DNA of 64,000 bases from a virus: positions 1-64,000 of the IMG/VR virus record IMGVR_UViG_3300021091_005330. One strand, 5' to 3'. A program made the position numbers and the translations under genes. Every line of letters begins with the position of its first letter. Position 1 is the first letter of the stretch. Shown piece by piece: positions 24,317-33,261 of the stretch. The notes under the pieces are model-generated. The model was not told where the DNA came from. It searched no databases and was given only the letters and a program-made list of their open reading frames with translations.

Positions 24317-26890
24317 TTATTTAATTTTAAGTTCACTCAATTTCATATATATTTTTTGATCTTGAATGGCTATAACCTCTCCAAATACAGCATTATCTTT
24401 TTTAGTACCTTTAACAACTACTATATTTTTTTCTTGATAATTTTTATTGTTATTAAGAGATTTGTTAGTTTCTATAAAATCATTAAATAAAAGAGTATCT
24501 ATAGTATTAGTTTCGTCCGTAATTGTTACTCTACAAAATTTAGTTTTTCTTTCGTTTTGGGCTATGCCAGTATAAACATCTACTATTTCTCCTACAAAGA
24601 ATAATCTTGTCCCAATAGGGGCATTTAATACTTCGGTAATAGAAAGCAAGTCTTGCCTTTTATCGGCAAAAATATCTCTCAATGTTTTTTCATAGGTATA
24701 TCCAAGAAGCCTTCTTTCGTAATACCAATTAGCAAAACTTTCGCTTTTGCTGTTTTGATTATAAATATCCAAATAAGGCTCATACCTTTTTTTAATGGTT
24801 TCGAGTCTGGTAGTTTTAATTATTACTTTACCTTTTTCATCCGTGAATGTATTAAGATGTTTTATAATTTTAATTAAATCATAATCAAATTTTTCTCCAA
24901 AAGATATAGAAAATTTCTTCTCTTTAACATTTAAAATATTCCATAATTGGGCCTCTAATACAATTTTACTTCTAGATTGCTTGAACCCAGTTAAAGCCCC
25001 TGCCTGTATCAATGAGCATAGTACTCCAATATTTAAATCTGCTTCTTCTGCGGCTTGGAATATTTCAAATTTATTAGAGTACTTATTTCTAAAACTATTT
25101 AATTTTTCTATTGATTTATCTGATATACCTTTAACAGAAAGTAATCCAAATCTAATATCTTCATTTTCAATTGAAAAATCCATATCAGATTTAATAATAT
25201 GAGGTCTAAGAAGTTTTATTCCAAAGGATCCCATTTCTTTTTGAATTTTAGATATTTCACCAATAGGATCAGGTTCGTGTCTAGTCATTTTTAACAAAGA
25301 TAAAAAGAATTGTTTTGGATAGTTAAATTTCAAATATATTGTACATGCTGCTAAAGCCGCATAAGCAATAGAATGAGATTTATTAAAAGAGTAATTCGCA
25401 GAATCTTCTAAAATTTTCCATAAAATATCACCTACTTCTTTTGGTACTTTATTATTTTTACATTTTTCTTTAATCTTATTTTTCCACTCTTTAATTTCTT
25501 CTACCTTTTTCTTACCCACAATTCTTCTTAGAATTTCTGCTTCATCTAGAGTAAATCCAATTTTATTAGCCATTTGCATTAATTGTTCTTGATATAATGC
25601 TACTCCGCCAGTCTGTTTTAAAATATCATCGAAGAACGGATGTATTCCTTCGTATTCCTTTGTGTTTGTATATCTAGCGTATGTATCAGCGAAATCTAAA
25701 GCTCCAGGTCTAGCCAAAGCTAACACAGCGCTAAGTTCTTCTAAATTTTTAGGTTTGACTTTTTGACACACTCTAAAGTTTGTATCCGCTTCGATTTGAA
25801 ATAGTCCATGTGGGGTTTGAAGATCTTGCAGAGATCTATAAATAGATGGATCATTTAAGTCTATTTCCGTTATTTTTATGCCTATTTGTTTGCAAACGTC
25901 ATCTACTACGGAAACGCTTCTTAATCCGAGAATATCTAACTTGATATTAAACAAAGAGACCCAATTCATATCAAAAGATGACACCGGTTCTTTATCGCTA
26001 GAAAACTCTGTTGGACAAGATTCTTCTAGTTTATTATAAGATAACAATACTCCAGAAGGATGAACTCCTTTATTCTTAATAAGATTTCTAAGTTTTAAAG
26101 CGATTTCATAAGTTTCTTTATTTTCATCACACCATTTTCTGAATTTAGAAACTTCTTCATAAGCCTCTTTGATGTCTTTAACTTGACCGAAAATTTTTGG
26201 AACCATTCCAGATACCAGGGTCATTTCTTGATCAGATTTTTCTCCGATTATTTTTCCACATTCTTTAATTAAAAGTCTTCCGCTCAAACTGTTTAAGGTT
26301 AAAATTTTGCTAGTCTTGCCTTTAAATTTTTCTTCTAAATGTTGAAGTACTTTTTGTCTATTGTAGTAACATATATCTAAATCAACATCACACATCAACG
26401 TGCCGTCTAGATACATTACCCCGTTTACTTCTTGTTTTTTTGCTCTAATCTTAGATATAAATCTTTCAAAATAAAGGTTGTATTTCAAACTGTCTATTTG
26501 CGTGACTCCTATTAAAAATAAAATTAATGATCCTGCGGCAGATCCTCTTCCTAAGCCGACCGGAATATTGTTTTCTTTACAATAATTAATAACATACCAA
26601 ACGAGTAAGATATAATCTATAAATCCTAATTCTTTAATTGTATCTAATTCGTATTTAATTCTATTAATATAATTATGATATTCCTCAGAATCCTTTTTAA
26701 GATTCAAGCTTTTTAGCCCTTTTAAGGTTAAAGCTCTAAGAAAATCATAATTCGACGAGTCTTCGCTAATGCCTACTTCGTGTTTATATTTATCATCTAT
26801 AATAAATTCTGGTAGCCTTACCCCATGAAGCGGAAGATCTATGTTAGAAAAATTGGATTCGAACTTTTTTAAATCAACTAAATTCACCAT
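24317..26890 (-). CDS. dnaE: DNA polymerase III alpha subunit, polymerase core without PHP domain
   Basis: 857 residues, close to a bacterial DnaE minus its roughly 270-residue N-terminal PHP domain. The palm is clear: VGLGRGSAAGSLILFLIG (about 105-122), then CDVDLDIC, which carries the two catalytic aspartates of the PDxDxD motif, and VHPSGVLLS further on. The fingers and thumb include SFNKSHSIAYAALAA and the HhH region; an OB-fold domain (about 745-857) begins near GTRLFFVGEIVDVYTG. PHP and exonuclease parts are separate upstream genes. It overlaps the 71-residue gene by 17 nt. An in-frame GTG is the second codon, so the exact start is uncertain by one codon. It is the phage replicase. Confidence 0.93.
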   Translation of the reverse strand: MVNLVDLKKFESNFSNIDLPLHGVRLPEFIIDDKYKHEVGISEDSSNYDFLRALTLKGLKSLNLKKDSEEYHNYINRIKYELDTIKELGFIDYILLVWYVINYCKENNIPVGLGRGSAAGSLILFLIGVTQIDSLKYNLYFERFISKIRAKKQEVNGVMYLDGTLMCDVDLDICYYNRQKVLQHLEEKFKGKTSKILTLNSLSGRLLIKECGKIIGEKSDQEMTLVSGMVPKIFGQVKDIKEAYEEVSKFRKWCDENKETYEIALKLRNLIKNKGVHPSGVLLSYNKLEESCPTEFSSDKEPVSSFDMNWVSLFNIKLDILGLRSVSVVDDVCKQIGIKITEIDLNDPSIYRSLQDLQTPHGLFQIEADTNFRVCQKVKPKNLEELSAVLALARPGALDFADTYARYTNTKEYEGIHPFFDDILKQTGGVALYQEQLMQMANKIGFTLDEAEILRRIVGKKKVEEIKEWKNKIKEKCKNNKVPKEVGDILWKILEDSANYSFNKSHSIAYAALAACTIYLKFNYPKQFFLSLLKMTRHEPDPIGEISKIQKEMGSFGIKLLRPHIIKSDMDFSIENEDIRFGLLSVKGISDKSIEKLNSFRNKYSNKFEIFQAAEEADLNIGVLCSLIQAGALTGFKQSRSKIVLEAQLWNILNVKEKKFSISFGEKFDYDLIKIIKHLNTFTDEKGKVIIKTTRLETIKKRYEPYLDIYNQNSKSESFANWYYERRLLGYTYEKTLRDIFADKRQDLLSITEVLNAPIGTRLFFVGEIVDVYTGIAQNERKTKFCRVTITDETNTIDTLLFNDFIETNKSLNNNKNYQEKNIVVVKGTKKDNAVFGEVIAIQDQKIYMKLSELKIK

Positions 26891-27089
26891 CGTTTTTCCT
26901 TTTATCTATTTCTTCGCTAAAAATTTTTAAACCTTTAGTTAAAATTCTTAGAGAATCGTCATTTTTAAGATTATAAAAAACATCTGCCTTGCCTTGTTTT
27001 TTTCCTTTTTGGATAGCTATCAATAGATATTCTGCTCCAGCTTTATCAAGAATATCGATAGAATCATATATGTCGTCCAAAGAGGCCAT
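26874..27089 (-). CDS. Small protein between polymerase and exonuclease genes, unknown
   Basis: 71 residues, helical and Lys-rich (SIDILDKAGAEYLLIAIQKG). It is embedded between exonuclease (1-nt gap) and polymerase (17-nt overlap). The position suggests an accessory bridging the split polymerase subunits, comparable in place though not in sequence to small theta-like subunits. No family recognised. Confidence 0.6.
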   Translation of the reverse strand: MASLDDIYDSIDILDKAGAEYLLIAIQKGKKQGKADVFYNLKNDDSLRILTKGLKIFSEEIDKRKNDGEFS

Positions 27090-27090
27090 A

Positions 27091-27729
27091 TCAGAGATCC
27101 ACCTGCCATTTTAATTTATTCCATATTTTTAAATTTAATTCGAGGTCATTCAAAGCGTCGTGTAGTCTTTCGTAATCGTGATCTATTGCGTTCTCTTTAC
27201 CTAGTGTGATTAAAGAGCTTTTTACATCTTTTCTTCTTGTGTGATATATTTTGTATTGATATTCTAGAAAATTCTCTGATCTTTTATATGGAAGATTGTA
27301 TTTTATGCCTCTAGCTACGCAGTTTGTATCTATGAGTTTATTTACAAGATGATCCCAATGACATCCCATTTTTTTGTAAAGTTCTTTAATTAAGTAAATA
27401 TCAAATCCTAATATATTGTGACCGATGATATAATCTGAATGATCTAGCCAATCTTTAATAGTAGGGAAAACTTCTTCTGGTTTCATTCCTAGTTTTTTTA
27501 CTTTATTATGATCGTATCTAGTTATTCTTGCTGCATCATCACTTATTTTTAAGTCAGTATCCCAATTAACATAATAGTTTTTGCTATCAGTTTTAAAATC
27601 TCCTTTTACTTTAATCATACCAATTTGCCAAGGTAAATTGTGACAAAAATTTAAACATAAATTAAATGTCTCACAGTCAATAAAAACATAATTTTTATTT
27701 TTATCGTATCTTAAAAGATGCTCGTCCAT
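27091..27729 (-). CDS. DnaQ-like 3'-5' proofreading exonuclease (DEDDh)
   Basis: 212 residues. All exonuclease motifs are visible: Exo I YVFIDCETF (D and E), Exo II HNILGFDIYLI (D), and Exo III with HDALNDLELN (H and D), as in the DEDDh/epsilon type. It lies directly between the PHP gene and the polymerase gene in the same operon, so it should act as the replicative proofreader. In PolC enzymes an exonuclease is inserted into the PHP domain, so this gene order mimics a PolC cut into separate cistrons. Confidence 0.9.
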   Translation of the reverse strand: MDEHLLRYDKNKNYVFIDCETFNLCLNFCHNLPWQIGMIKVKGDFKTDSKNYYVNWDTDLKISDDAARITRYDHNKVKKLGMKPEEVFPTIKDWLDHSDYIIGHNILGFDIYLIKELYKKMGCHWDHLVNKLIDTNCVARGIKYNLPYKRSENFLEYQYKIYHTRRKDVKSSLITLGKENAIDHDYERLHDALNDLELNLKIWNKLKWQVDL

Positions 27730-27730
27730 T

Positions 27731-28492
27731 TTAGCCTCTTTCTTTCTCTTTCCAACTTTCGAAAGAAAAGTCGTTACTAGTCATATGTTCAATTTCTGGT
27801 TTATTTAAATTAGTTCTTGCATTGATGCATCTAAAAGTCAAGTAAGCTTTAAAATCTGTTTTTAGTTTATAATAAATACTTTTTACATTAATAATTTGAT
27901 TTTTATTTTTCGAACAATAATCTATTACTTTTGATTTTATTAAGTTATCGAATGGAATATTATTATTTTCAATAAAAAATATAGGGGAGCAGAAGTCTAT
28001 CTGTGGGGTACAAAGAGTATTTTTTAATACATTATTAAATATGAATGAATCGTAAAAGGGGACAGAGAGTAATAAATCATTATTATCCCATATAGATTTT
28101 AACGTTTTAAAATCTGTTCTTGGTTCATAATAGAAACCATTTTTTGCTGCTATACTAAATATTTTAATAAGTCTTTTGTAGCCTTCATTATTTTTAAAAA
28201 AAATTACGAACTTAGAATTTTTTACTCTACTCTCTTCGCTTTTGTCCTCTAGATTATCTGTTACAGTTAATCTTAACCCGTATCTTAAATTAATATTATT
28301 TTTCTTGCAATTTGTATAGGCTTGTAAAAAGGATGTCATATTATCTTCTACTAGATAAAGATTCTTTAAATTATTTTCTTTTATAATATTAATAATTGAA
28401 TTGGGATAAAATTCTTCTTGGGCCTCATCTTCAAGAGTCAATATAGATCTACCTATGCTATAGTGAGATTTAAATAAAGGTAATGCATCCAT
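27731..28492 (-). CDS. PHP domain of DNA polymerase III alpha, separate and degenerate
   Basis: 253 residues, close to the size of a DnaE PHP domain. The start (PLFKSHYSIGRSILTLEDEA, then NSIINIIKENNLKNLYLVED) aligns by pattern with the DnaE opening (HLHVHSEYSLLDG...A...TDH...G). The HxH motif is reduced to KSH and the TDH motif to VEDN, so most metal ligands appear lost; a structural rather than catalytic role is likely. It is the first gene of the unit PHP, exonuclease, 71-residue protein, polymerase, and has its own promoter. Confidence 0.8.
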   Translation of the reverse strand: MDALPLFKSHYSIGRSILTLEDEAQEEFYPNSIINIIKENNLKNLYLVEDNMTSFLQAYTNCKKNNINLRYGLRLTVTDNLEDKSEESRVKNSKFVIFFKNNEGYKRLIKIFSIAAKNGFYYEPRTDFKTLKSIWDNNDLLLSVPFYDSFIFNNVLKNTLCTPQIDFCSPIFFIENNNIPFDNLIKSKVIDYCSKNKNQIINVKSIYYKLKTDFKAYLTFRCINARTNLNKPEIEHMTSNDFSFESWKEKERG

Positions 28493-28498
28493 AAGCTA

Positions 28499-28526
28499 AT
28501 TATATTTATAATATTTATCTTGTCAA
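28499..28526 (-). promoter_or_regulatory. Sigma70-like promoter, leaderless geometry
   Basis: Minus strand: TTGACA (28521-28526), 16-bp spacer, TATAAT (28499-28504), 6 nt, then the ATG at 28492. The -35 overlaps the stop codon of the upstream nuclease gene. Confidence 0.75.
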
Positions 28527-29488
28527 TCTAAAAATTCGTCTTTTGTTAGAGTATTATTTTCTGATTTATTGATAGGCTGCTTCCATCTTGGACAACCATC
28601 ATATACCCTTTTTTCTACTTTAAATCCATTTAAATTTTTAAATTTACCATCTAAGCTTGATTCTATTATCTCTCCTTCATTGTTTAATTTAACGTAATAT
28701 TCATATGAATCTTTATAAGGGCATTTCCATCCTCCAACTTGACACATCCATTTATTTTTATCATTATCCGCCGCAAAGTTTGTTTGAGCAGATTTTTCGT
28801 CAAATTTATTAATATAATCATTAATGTGTTCTAAATAATATTCAAATCCTTTGATTTGATCTTCTGTAAAAGTCAATTCTTGGATAGGTTGCTTAGGAAA
28901 TCTTAAAAATAAGAATTTAACTATTGGTTTTAATTTAGGCCAAGTTTTTAAACTAGCTAAACTATACATCATTGCTTGAATATTTGCTTCGAGGTCATCT
29001 CCTCTAAATTTATATTTAGAGCTTTTATAATCGATTATATGCATTTCTTTTTTCTTTTTAATAGGCTTATCAATAAAACCCTTGATATGATACTTGGGAG
29101 TTTCATTCTTTATTTCAAATGGGTATTCTGGTTGAATGATTTTACCATCTTCGCCAAAAAAATCATGTTTTAGTCCTACCATTATCATTTGGTCTAGTAT
29201 TTCAAAATTAGATTCACTTAATCCGAATTTTGCTTTTAACTTTTTAACTAATCTTGTTATGGCTTCACTTCCTTTAATAGAATTTTTCTTTATAATTTTA
29301 TTAAAATGTCTTTTATGTTTTGAATTTAAGAGTAATTCAAATATAGTGTGACAAATCGTTCCTCTGAGTGCGCCATCATTTTGGGTTTGTGGTACTTTAG
29401 TGTGATAATTATTCCAATAAACCCAAGAGCAAGTCTCTAGGGTTTTAATTCTTGAAGCAGATAAAATTTTTAAATTTTTGTCTTCCAT
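28523..29488 (-). CDS. RecB/Cas4-like PD-(D/E)XK nuclease
   Basis: 321 residues. The N-terminal LSASRIKTLETCSWVYW is the start typical of RecB-family/Cas4-like nucleases; RGTICHTIFELLL supplies the first conserved His. The core HIIDYKSSKY gives the D...(E/D)xK-type catalytic motif (about residues 165-175), followed by the Q-containing helix (NIQAMMYSLA). One cysteine near the N-terminus and CQVGGWKCP plus GC near the C-terminus could bind an Fe-S cluster, as in Cas4/AddB; that is inference. It overlaps the primase gene by 19 nt. Likely a 5' or end-processing nuclease in replication and recombination. Confidence 0.85.
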   Translation of the reverse strand: MEDKNLKILSASRIKTLETCSWVYWNNYHTKVPQTQNDGALRGTICHTIFELLLNSKHKRHFNKIIKKNSIKGSEAITRLVKKLKAKFGLSESNFEILDQMIMVGLKHDFFGEDGKIIQPEYPFEIKNETPKYHIKGFIDKPIKKKKEMHIIDYKSSKYKFRGDDLEANIQAMMYSLASLKTWPKLKPIVKFLFLRFPKQPIQELTFTEDQIKGFEYYLEHINDYINKFDEKSAQTNFAADNDKNKWMCQVGGWKCPYKDSYEYYVKLNNEGEIIESSLDGKFKNLNGFKVEKRVYDGCPRWKQPINKSENNTLTKDEFLD

Positions 29489-30381
29489 GCTCTTATTTCT
29501 TCTATAGACATTTCTCCAAAATCTTTTTTATTTGGTAATTTTATTTCTAATTGCTTATTGTCAAAATACCTTAATAATTTTTTAATAGCTTTTTGAGAAG
29601 CATTATTTCCGGCATTATTTTTTTCGGCATCATTATTCAGAGAGATATAAATTTTATTTGGATCTACTTTAAGTAGAAGATTCAGTATTGATATGCTTAT
29701 TTCTAACCCAAATGTAACGACAGTATTTTTGATTCCAGCATCCCATAATGATAAACAATCACCAATGCTTTCAATAAGATATATTTCTTTATTTTCTTTT
29801 AAGTAGTTTAAGTTAAAACACGTTGGATAACACCAATTAGATTTATCTCCAAGATGTTTCCACTTTATTTTACTTTCATTCGTAATATCTCTTCCAGAAA
29901 ATCCCACAATTTCTTCTTTACTATTAAAGATGGGGAAAACATATCTATTTTTCATTTTGCCAGCTTTAGCTAATCCGCCTTTAAATAAATTTAAAGTTTC
30001 TACTTGGACTCCTCTATTAATCCAATAAGAATGATTCTTTTCGAGTTTCAATAATAGGTCTTTATCAAATGTTTTTTTATCTTTTATTTTTGGTTGGTCT
30101 GCTTCGTTGTTATTTATATAAGAATAATTTTTTTCTTTTAGCCATACTTTAGCTTGATCTTCAGAGTCTAATTTTAAACTTTTTTTAATTAGTAACGGAA
30201 AATTTCCACTTATATTTTCTTTAAAATCTACCCAAAAACCTGTGTCTTTGTATATTCTTAATACTGTATCATTATCGCTATCTCTATAAAGAGGCTTAGT
30301 TCTATACTCTCTTCCATAATCTTTCAAAGAGTAACCAATATTCGTAAGAATTTGATATATATTATTTATATTTTCTTCCAT
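29470..30381 (-). CDS. DnaG-like DNA primase with TOPRIM domain
   Basis: 303 residues. The N-terminal about 75 residues (KPLYRDSDNDTVLRIYKDTG, WVDFKENISGNFPLLI) resemble the primase zinc-binding module but without the zinc-binding cysteines. The TOPRIM domain starts near IYLIESIGDCLSLWDAG (Glu and GD pattern) and continues with TFGLEIS and IYISLNNDAEKNNAG, where the acidic pair lies. No helicase domain is fused; the separate DnaB-like gene is two genes upstream. Length is about half of bacterial DnaG, usual for phage primases. It overlaps thyX by 16 nt. Confidence 0.85.
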   Translation of the reverse strand: MEENINNIYQILTNIGYSLKDYGREYRTKPLYRDSDNDTVLRIYKDTGFWVDFKENISGNFPLLIKKSLKLDSEDQAKVWLKEKNYSYINNNEADQPKIKDKKTFDKDLLLKLEKNHSYWINRGVQVETLNLFKGGLAKAGKMKNRYVFPIFNSKEEIVGFSGRDITNESKIKWKHLGDKSNWCYPTCFNLNYLKENKEIYLIESIGDCLSLWDAGIKNTVVTFGLEISISILNLLLKVDPNKIYISLNNDAEKNNAGNNASQKAIKKLLRYFDNKQLEIKLPNKKDFGEMSIEEIRAWKTKI

Positions 30382-31025
30382 TCTAATGCCTCAGAGATTA
30401 TTGGAAATTTTTCTATAAAGATATTTTTACATTCGTCTGCTATAATTCTATGTTCTTTTTGAGTGTTCTGTTCTGCTCTTAATTCTATATAATGAACCCA
30501 AGATCTCAAATTACCTTTCATATACATCGTAGTTTGAGTAGTTAAGGGAAGGATCATTCTTGCTACTTCTTTTGCTATTCCGTTCTCTATCATTGTATTA
30601 TAACAATGATCACTTAAGGATAAAACTTCTGCCACCAAATGATTTAAAGAGTCATGAGCTGGGTTATTTTTTGGCAATAAATTCTCGCCGACTTGTCTAT
30701 TTTTATCTCCTTGTAATCTTAATTCTATATCTTCATATTCTGTAGCAGTACTATACCTTAAACTAAATTCTTGAAATGAAAAAGATTTATGTCTTAAAAT
30801 TTGAGCAGCAATAGCTCTACTAGTTTTTATTTCTAAAGTCATATCTACCATTTCTAATGGTGACCAATGTTTATGTTTTATTAAAAATTTTAATAATTTA
30901 GGCGCAGTTTCTGTATTTATTTGATTCGACGGGTTACTGACTCTAGCGCAATAAGCGACTAAATCTTCTGAGTTGATAATCCCTTCAACACTGGGTTGAG
31001 TTACAGAAATAAATTTTACATTCAC
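30366..31025 (-). CDS. thyX: Flavin-dependent thymidylate synthase ThyX
   Basis: 219 residues. The ThyX signature is clear: RHKSFSFQEFSLRYS (RHRxxSxNExSxRY-type) at about residues 78-92, with HWSPLEMVDMTLEI before it and LRSWVHYIELRAEQNTQKE near the C-terminus. The enzyme makes dTMP from dUMP using FAD and methylenetetrahydrofolate, supplying a very AT-rich genome. The start is GTG, formed within the GTGA overlap with the stop of the helicase gene, so translation is coupled to it. Confidence 0.95.
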   Translation of the reverse strand: MNVKFISVTQPSVEGIINSEDLVAYCARVSNPSNQINTETAPKLLKFLIKHKHWSPLEMVDMTLEIKTSRAIAAQILRHKSFSFQEFSLRYSTATEYEDIELRLQGDKNRQVGENLLPKNNPAHDSLNHLVAEVLSLSDHCYNTMIENGIAKEVARMILPLTTQTTMYMKGNLRSWVHYIELRAEQNTQKEHRIIADECKNIFIEKFPIISEALEWKKI

Positions 31026-32506
31026 AAAATTTCTCCATCATTTTGGTTTCTATCATTTAATTCATACTGCTCTCTTTGCCTTTGAGCGATTGTTAATAAC
31101 GAACCTCTTTCTTCTATTTTAAAATTATGTACATTATAATTTAAATAATTTTGAGCCCAAATTTGTTTGCCACTAGCGTCCAGTCTTCTAACCAAATCTT
31201 GGTGTCCGGCTGCTTCTTTTCCTTGAAATCTTGTTTTTGTTGGTATTAGTTTATGAGTGCCAAAGTCTTGACCATCTAGAGCCAGTTCGTCTAATGTCTT
31301 TCTCCTAAAGATGGCTACAAAAGAAGCAAACCACTGAAGTCTATCTGACAAAGCTATGACAGAACTATCGTCCACTACATTGGCAGCGGTTCTATTAAAA
31401 TTCTCTCCAGTTCTATTTAATTGCATCGCTGTTACAATTGGACATTGTATTTCTTCTGATATTCTTTTTAACTTATCTATTTTTTGTCCTATCGCTTGAT
31501 GTTCCGCCCAATTTTGACCAACTTTTTCGCCAGTAAGCTTAACGTAATCATAAGCGATCAGAGCTTGATTTCCTCGTCCGACTTTAGAAAGATACCACCT
31601 TCTAATAATAGAACAGATCTGATCTATGTTTTTGCTACCGACATGATAATGATAATATTCATGATTTTTAATGACAGCCCAAGCAGCTCTAACTTTTGAT
31701 GTCATTTCCTCGTTCTTTCTCCAATTTCCTGTTTCCAAATACCACATTGGAACATCAGTCATAGAAGATATCATCCTTAATTGAATGTCTAGAGTTTGCA
31801 TCTCTGTATCTAGAACTAGTGTTTTAGTTTTATTTCTTGGAATTTTACTGGTATTAAAACATATATCATTTATCCAAGTAGATTTTCCTTGACCAGGTCT
31901 ACTAACAATTGCATAAATATTGCCATTTTTTAATCCTCCATACAGCCTATTAAATTCTTGATATGGAGTTATTAATCCAACTTCTTCTCTTGGAGAATTT
32001 CCAATTTCTTCGATGATATCTTCTACGTTTTCAAAAAGATTTACTGGCTCTTCATTTGATTCATAAGAAGATATTTTATCGTTGTAAATCGCATCAGCCT
32101 CAGATATAATTTTATCTATTGGTTCTTCTCCACTTTCGGCAACATATTTTTTTAATTTTTCTGCTGTTTCCGCTATCTCTCTTCTTATTCTTAATTTCAT
32201 TAGCTCTTTACAGGCATTCATTGTGGCTTCTTCTGTTATTTGAGAAAAACTTAAATTATCTATATAGTCATATATATTAATATCATCTTTAAAAGAAATG
32301 CCTAAATTTTTGATTTTTTCTGCTAGTAAAACTTTATCTACTTTTTCTCCTTTATATTTAGTGTTTTTGTATACAGCATATATAGTAGAATGAACATCAT
32401 GATAAAAATCATCTTCTGATAGGAAGATGTCTACATCTGTGAATAAATGTTGATATTTTATTAGCCCGCTTAATACGTGGCGCTCAATCTGAAGAGAATA
32501 AATCAT
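31022..32506 (-). CDS. Replicative DNA helicase, DnaB-like
   Basis: 494 residues. The N-terminal helical domain has the DnaB-like LQIERHVLSGLIKYQ start. The RecA-like motor carries Walker A SRPGQGKSTW (about residues 205-215), Walker B in QALIAYDYVKL, and later CPIVTAMQLNR and SDRLQW blocks typical of the family. It would unwind DNA ahead of the split polymerase and recruit the primase encoded two genes downstream. It has its own promoter and begins a unit with ThyX, primase and nuclease. Confidence 0.92.
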   Translation of the reverse strand: MIYSLQIERHVLSGLIKYQHLFTDVDIFLSEDDFYHDVHSTIYAVYKNTKYKGEKVDKVLLAEKIKNLGISFKDDINIYDYIDNLSFSQITEEATMNACKELMKLRIRREIAETAEKLKKYVAESGEEPIDKIISEADAIYNDKISSYESNEEPVNLFENVEDIIEEIGNSPREEVGLITPYQEFNRLYGGLKNGNIYAIVSRPGQGKSTWINDICFNTSKIPRNKTKTLVLDTEMQTLDIQLRMISSMTDVPMWYLETGNWRKNEEMTSKVRAAWAVIKNHEYYHYHVGSKNIDQICSIIRRWYLSKVGRGNQALIAYDYVKLTGEKVGQNWAEHQAIGQKIDKLKRISEEIQCPIVTAMQLNRTGENFNRTAANVVDDSSVIALSDRLQWFASFVAIFRRKTLDELALDGQDFGTHKLIPTKTRFQGKEAAGHQDLVRRLDASGKQIWAQNYLNYNVHNFKIEERGSLLTIAQRQREQYELNDRNQNDGEIL

Positions 32507-32513
32507 CTCTATA

Positions 32514-32542
32514 ATGATATCTATTTATATTTTAAAAGTCAA
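32514..32542 (-). promoter_or_regulatory. Sigma70-like promoter, leaderless geometry
   Basis: Minus strand: TTGACT (32537-32542), 17-bp spacer, TATCAT (32514-32519), 7 nt, then the ATG at 32506. Confidence 0.65.
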
Positions 32543-32550
32543 GTAAAGTA

Positions 32551-32826
32551 TTAATCTTCTGATTCTTCGTCTTCTTGGCTATTATGTTTATTGTTTTCTC
32601 TGTTTATTGCATCAGCCGTAGCGTCTATATTCATTTGATCCACGGTGCTAATCCATGAGCCTAAATAATATAGCAAAGCCATAGCATTCATTTGATTGTC
32701 AAATTTTGTAAAAACTTGTGGGTCTCCTTGAGAATTAAAATTAAATAAAATATATCCTCCAAAACTACATTCGTCTAGCTGTTTAAGAAGATTATTTGGA
32801 AAGTTAAACTTTTTTTTATTTGTCAC
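32551..32826 (-). CDS. Small acidic-tailed protein, unknown
   Basis: 91 residues from GTG at 32826. TTG codons exist further upstream, but the GTG lies 9 nt after a GTGTAA element, the usual spacing. The body is helical with aromatic residues (GGYILFNFNSQGDP, MALLYYLGSWIST); the C-terminus is strongly acidic (SQEDEESED). Position next to RecA and nuclease genes hints at replication or recombination. No family recognised. Confidence 0.6.
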   Translation of the reverse strand: MTNKKKFNFPNNLLKQLDECSFGGYILFNFNSQGDPQVFTKFDNQMNAMALLYYLGSWISTVDQMNIDATADAINRENNKHNSQEDEESED

Positions 32827-32835
32827 CAACAATTT

Positions 32836-32841
32836 TTACAC
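32836..32841 (-). promoter_or_regulatory. GTGTAA-class promoter element, minus strand
   Basis: Minus strand AAGTGTAAAA, 9 nt before the GTG at 32826. It is the only copy of this class found inside the minus-strand replication block. Confidence 0.55.
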
Positions 32842-33261
32842 TTAAATAATTAAAATTCCACATTTTTCTTCTATATATTCTGGTGATAAATTTGTTAAAT
32901 CATTTTCGTACAACTCTAAGAATTTAAAATTATTCATCTCTAGCCATTTAACTTTTTGAACATCTCGTTTGATGCTTTGTAAATATTTTAATCTAGAGTT
33001 TTCGTGAAAAAATTTATTAAATGATTCATGTTGATTTCCTTGTATCTCAACAGCTATTCGTTTTGTTGCATTTAAAAAATCAACTTTAAGCATTGTCCCA
33101 TATACAGGAAACTCTTCATAAACTATATGGTTTCTCCAAAGTGGGTAAAAGAAATTTTTAAACTCTAATTGTAGTTTGCTTCTGCTTTTGCCCTGCCAGT
33201 CTATTAAATTTTTTCTTACATTTTTATTAACGAGTTTACCGTTAATATTTAATAATCTCAT
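32842..33261 (-). CDS. Predicted PD-(D/E)XK endonuclease (Vsr/DUF559-like)
   Basis: 139 residues. The pattern EEFPVYGTMLKVDFLN...RIAVEIQGNQHES, then RDVQKVKWLEMNNFKFLELYE, matches the small endonuclease fold of the Vsr/DUF559/resolvase-like group: Asp in KVDF, Glu-x-Gln in EIQG, and the QH pair. It may act as a junction resolvase or nicking enzyme. It overlaps RecA by 4 nt (ATGA), which supports a recombination role. Confidence 0.75.
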   Translation of the reverse strand: MRLLNINGKLVNKNVRKNLIDWQGKSRSKLQLEFKNFFYPLWRNHIVYEEFPVYGTMLKVDFLNATKRIAVEIQGNQHESFNKFFHENSRLKYLQSIKRDVQKVKWLEMNNFKFLELYENDLTNLSPEYIEEKCGILII

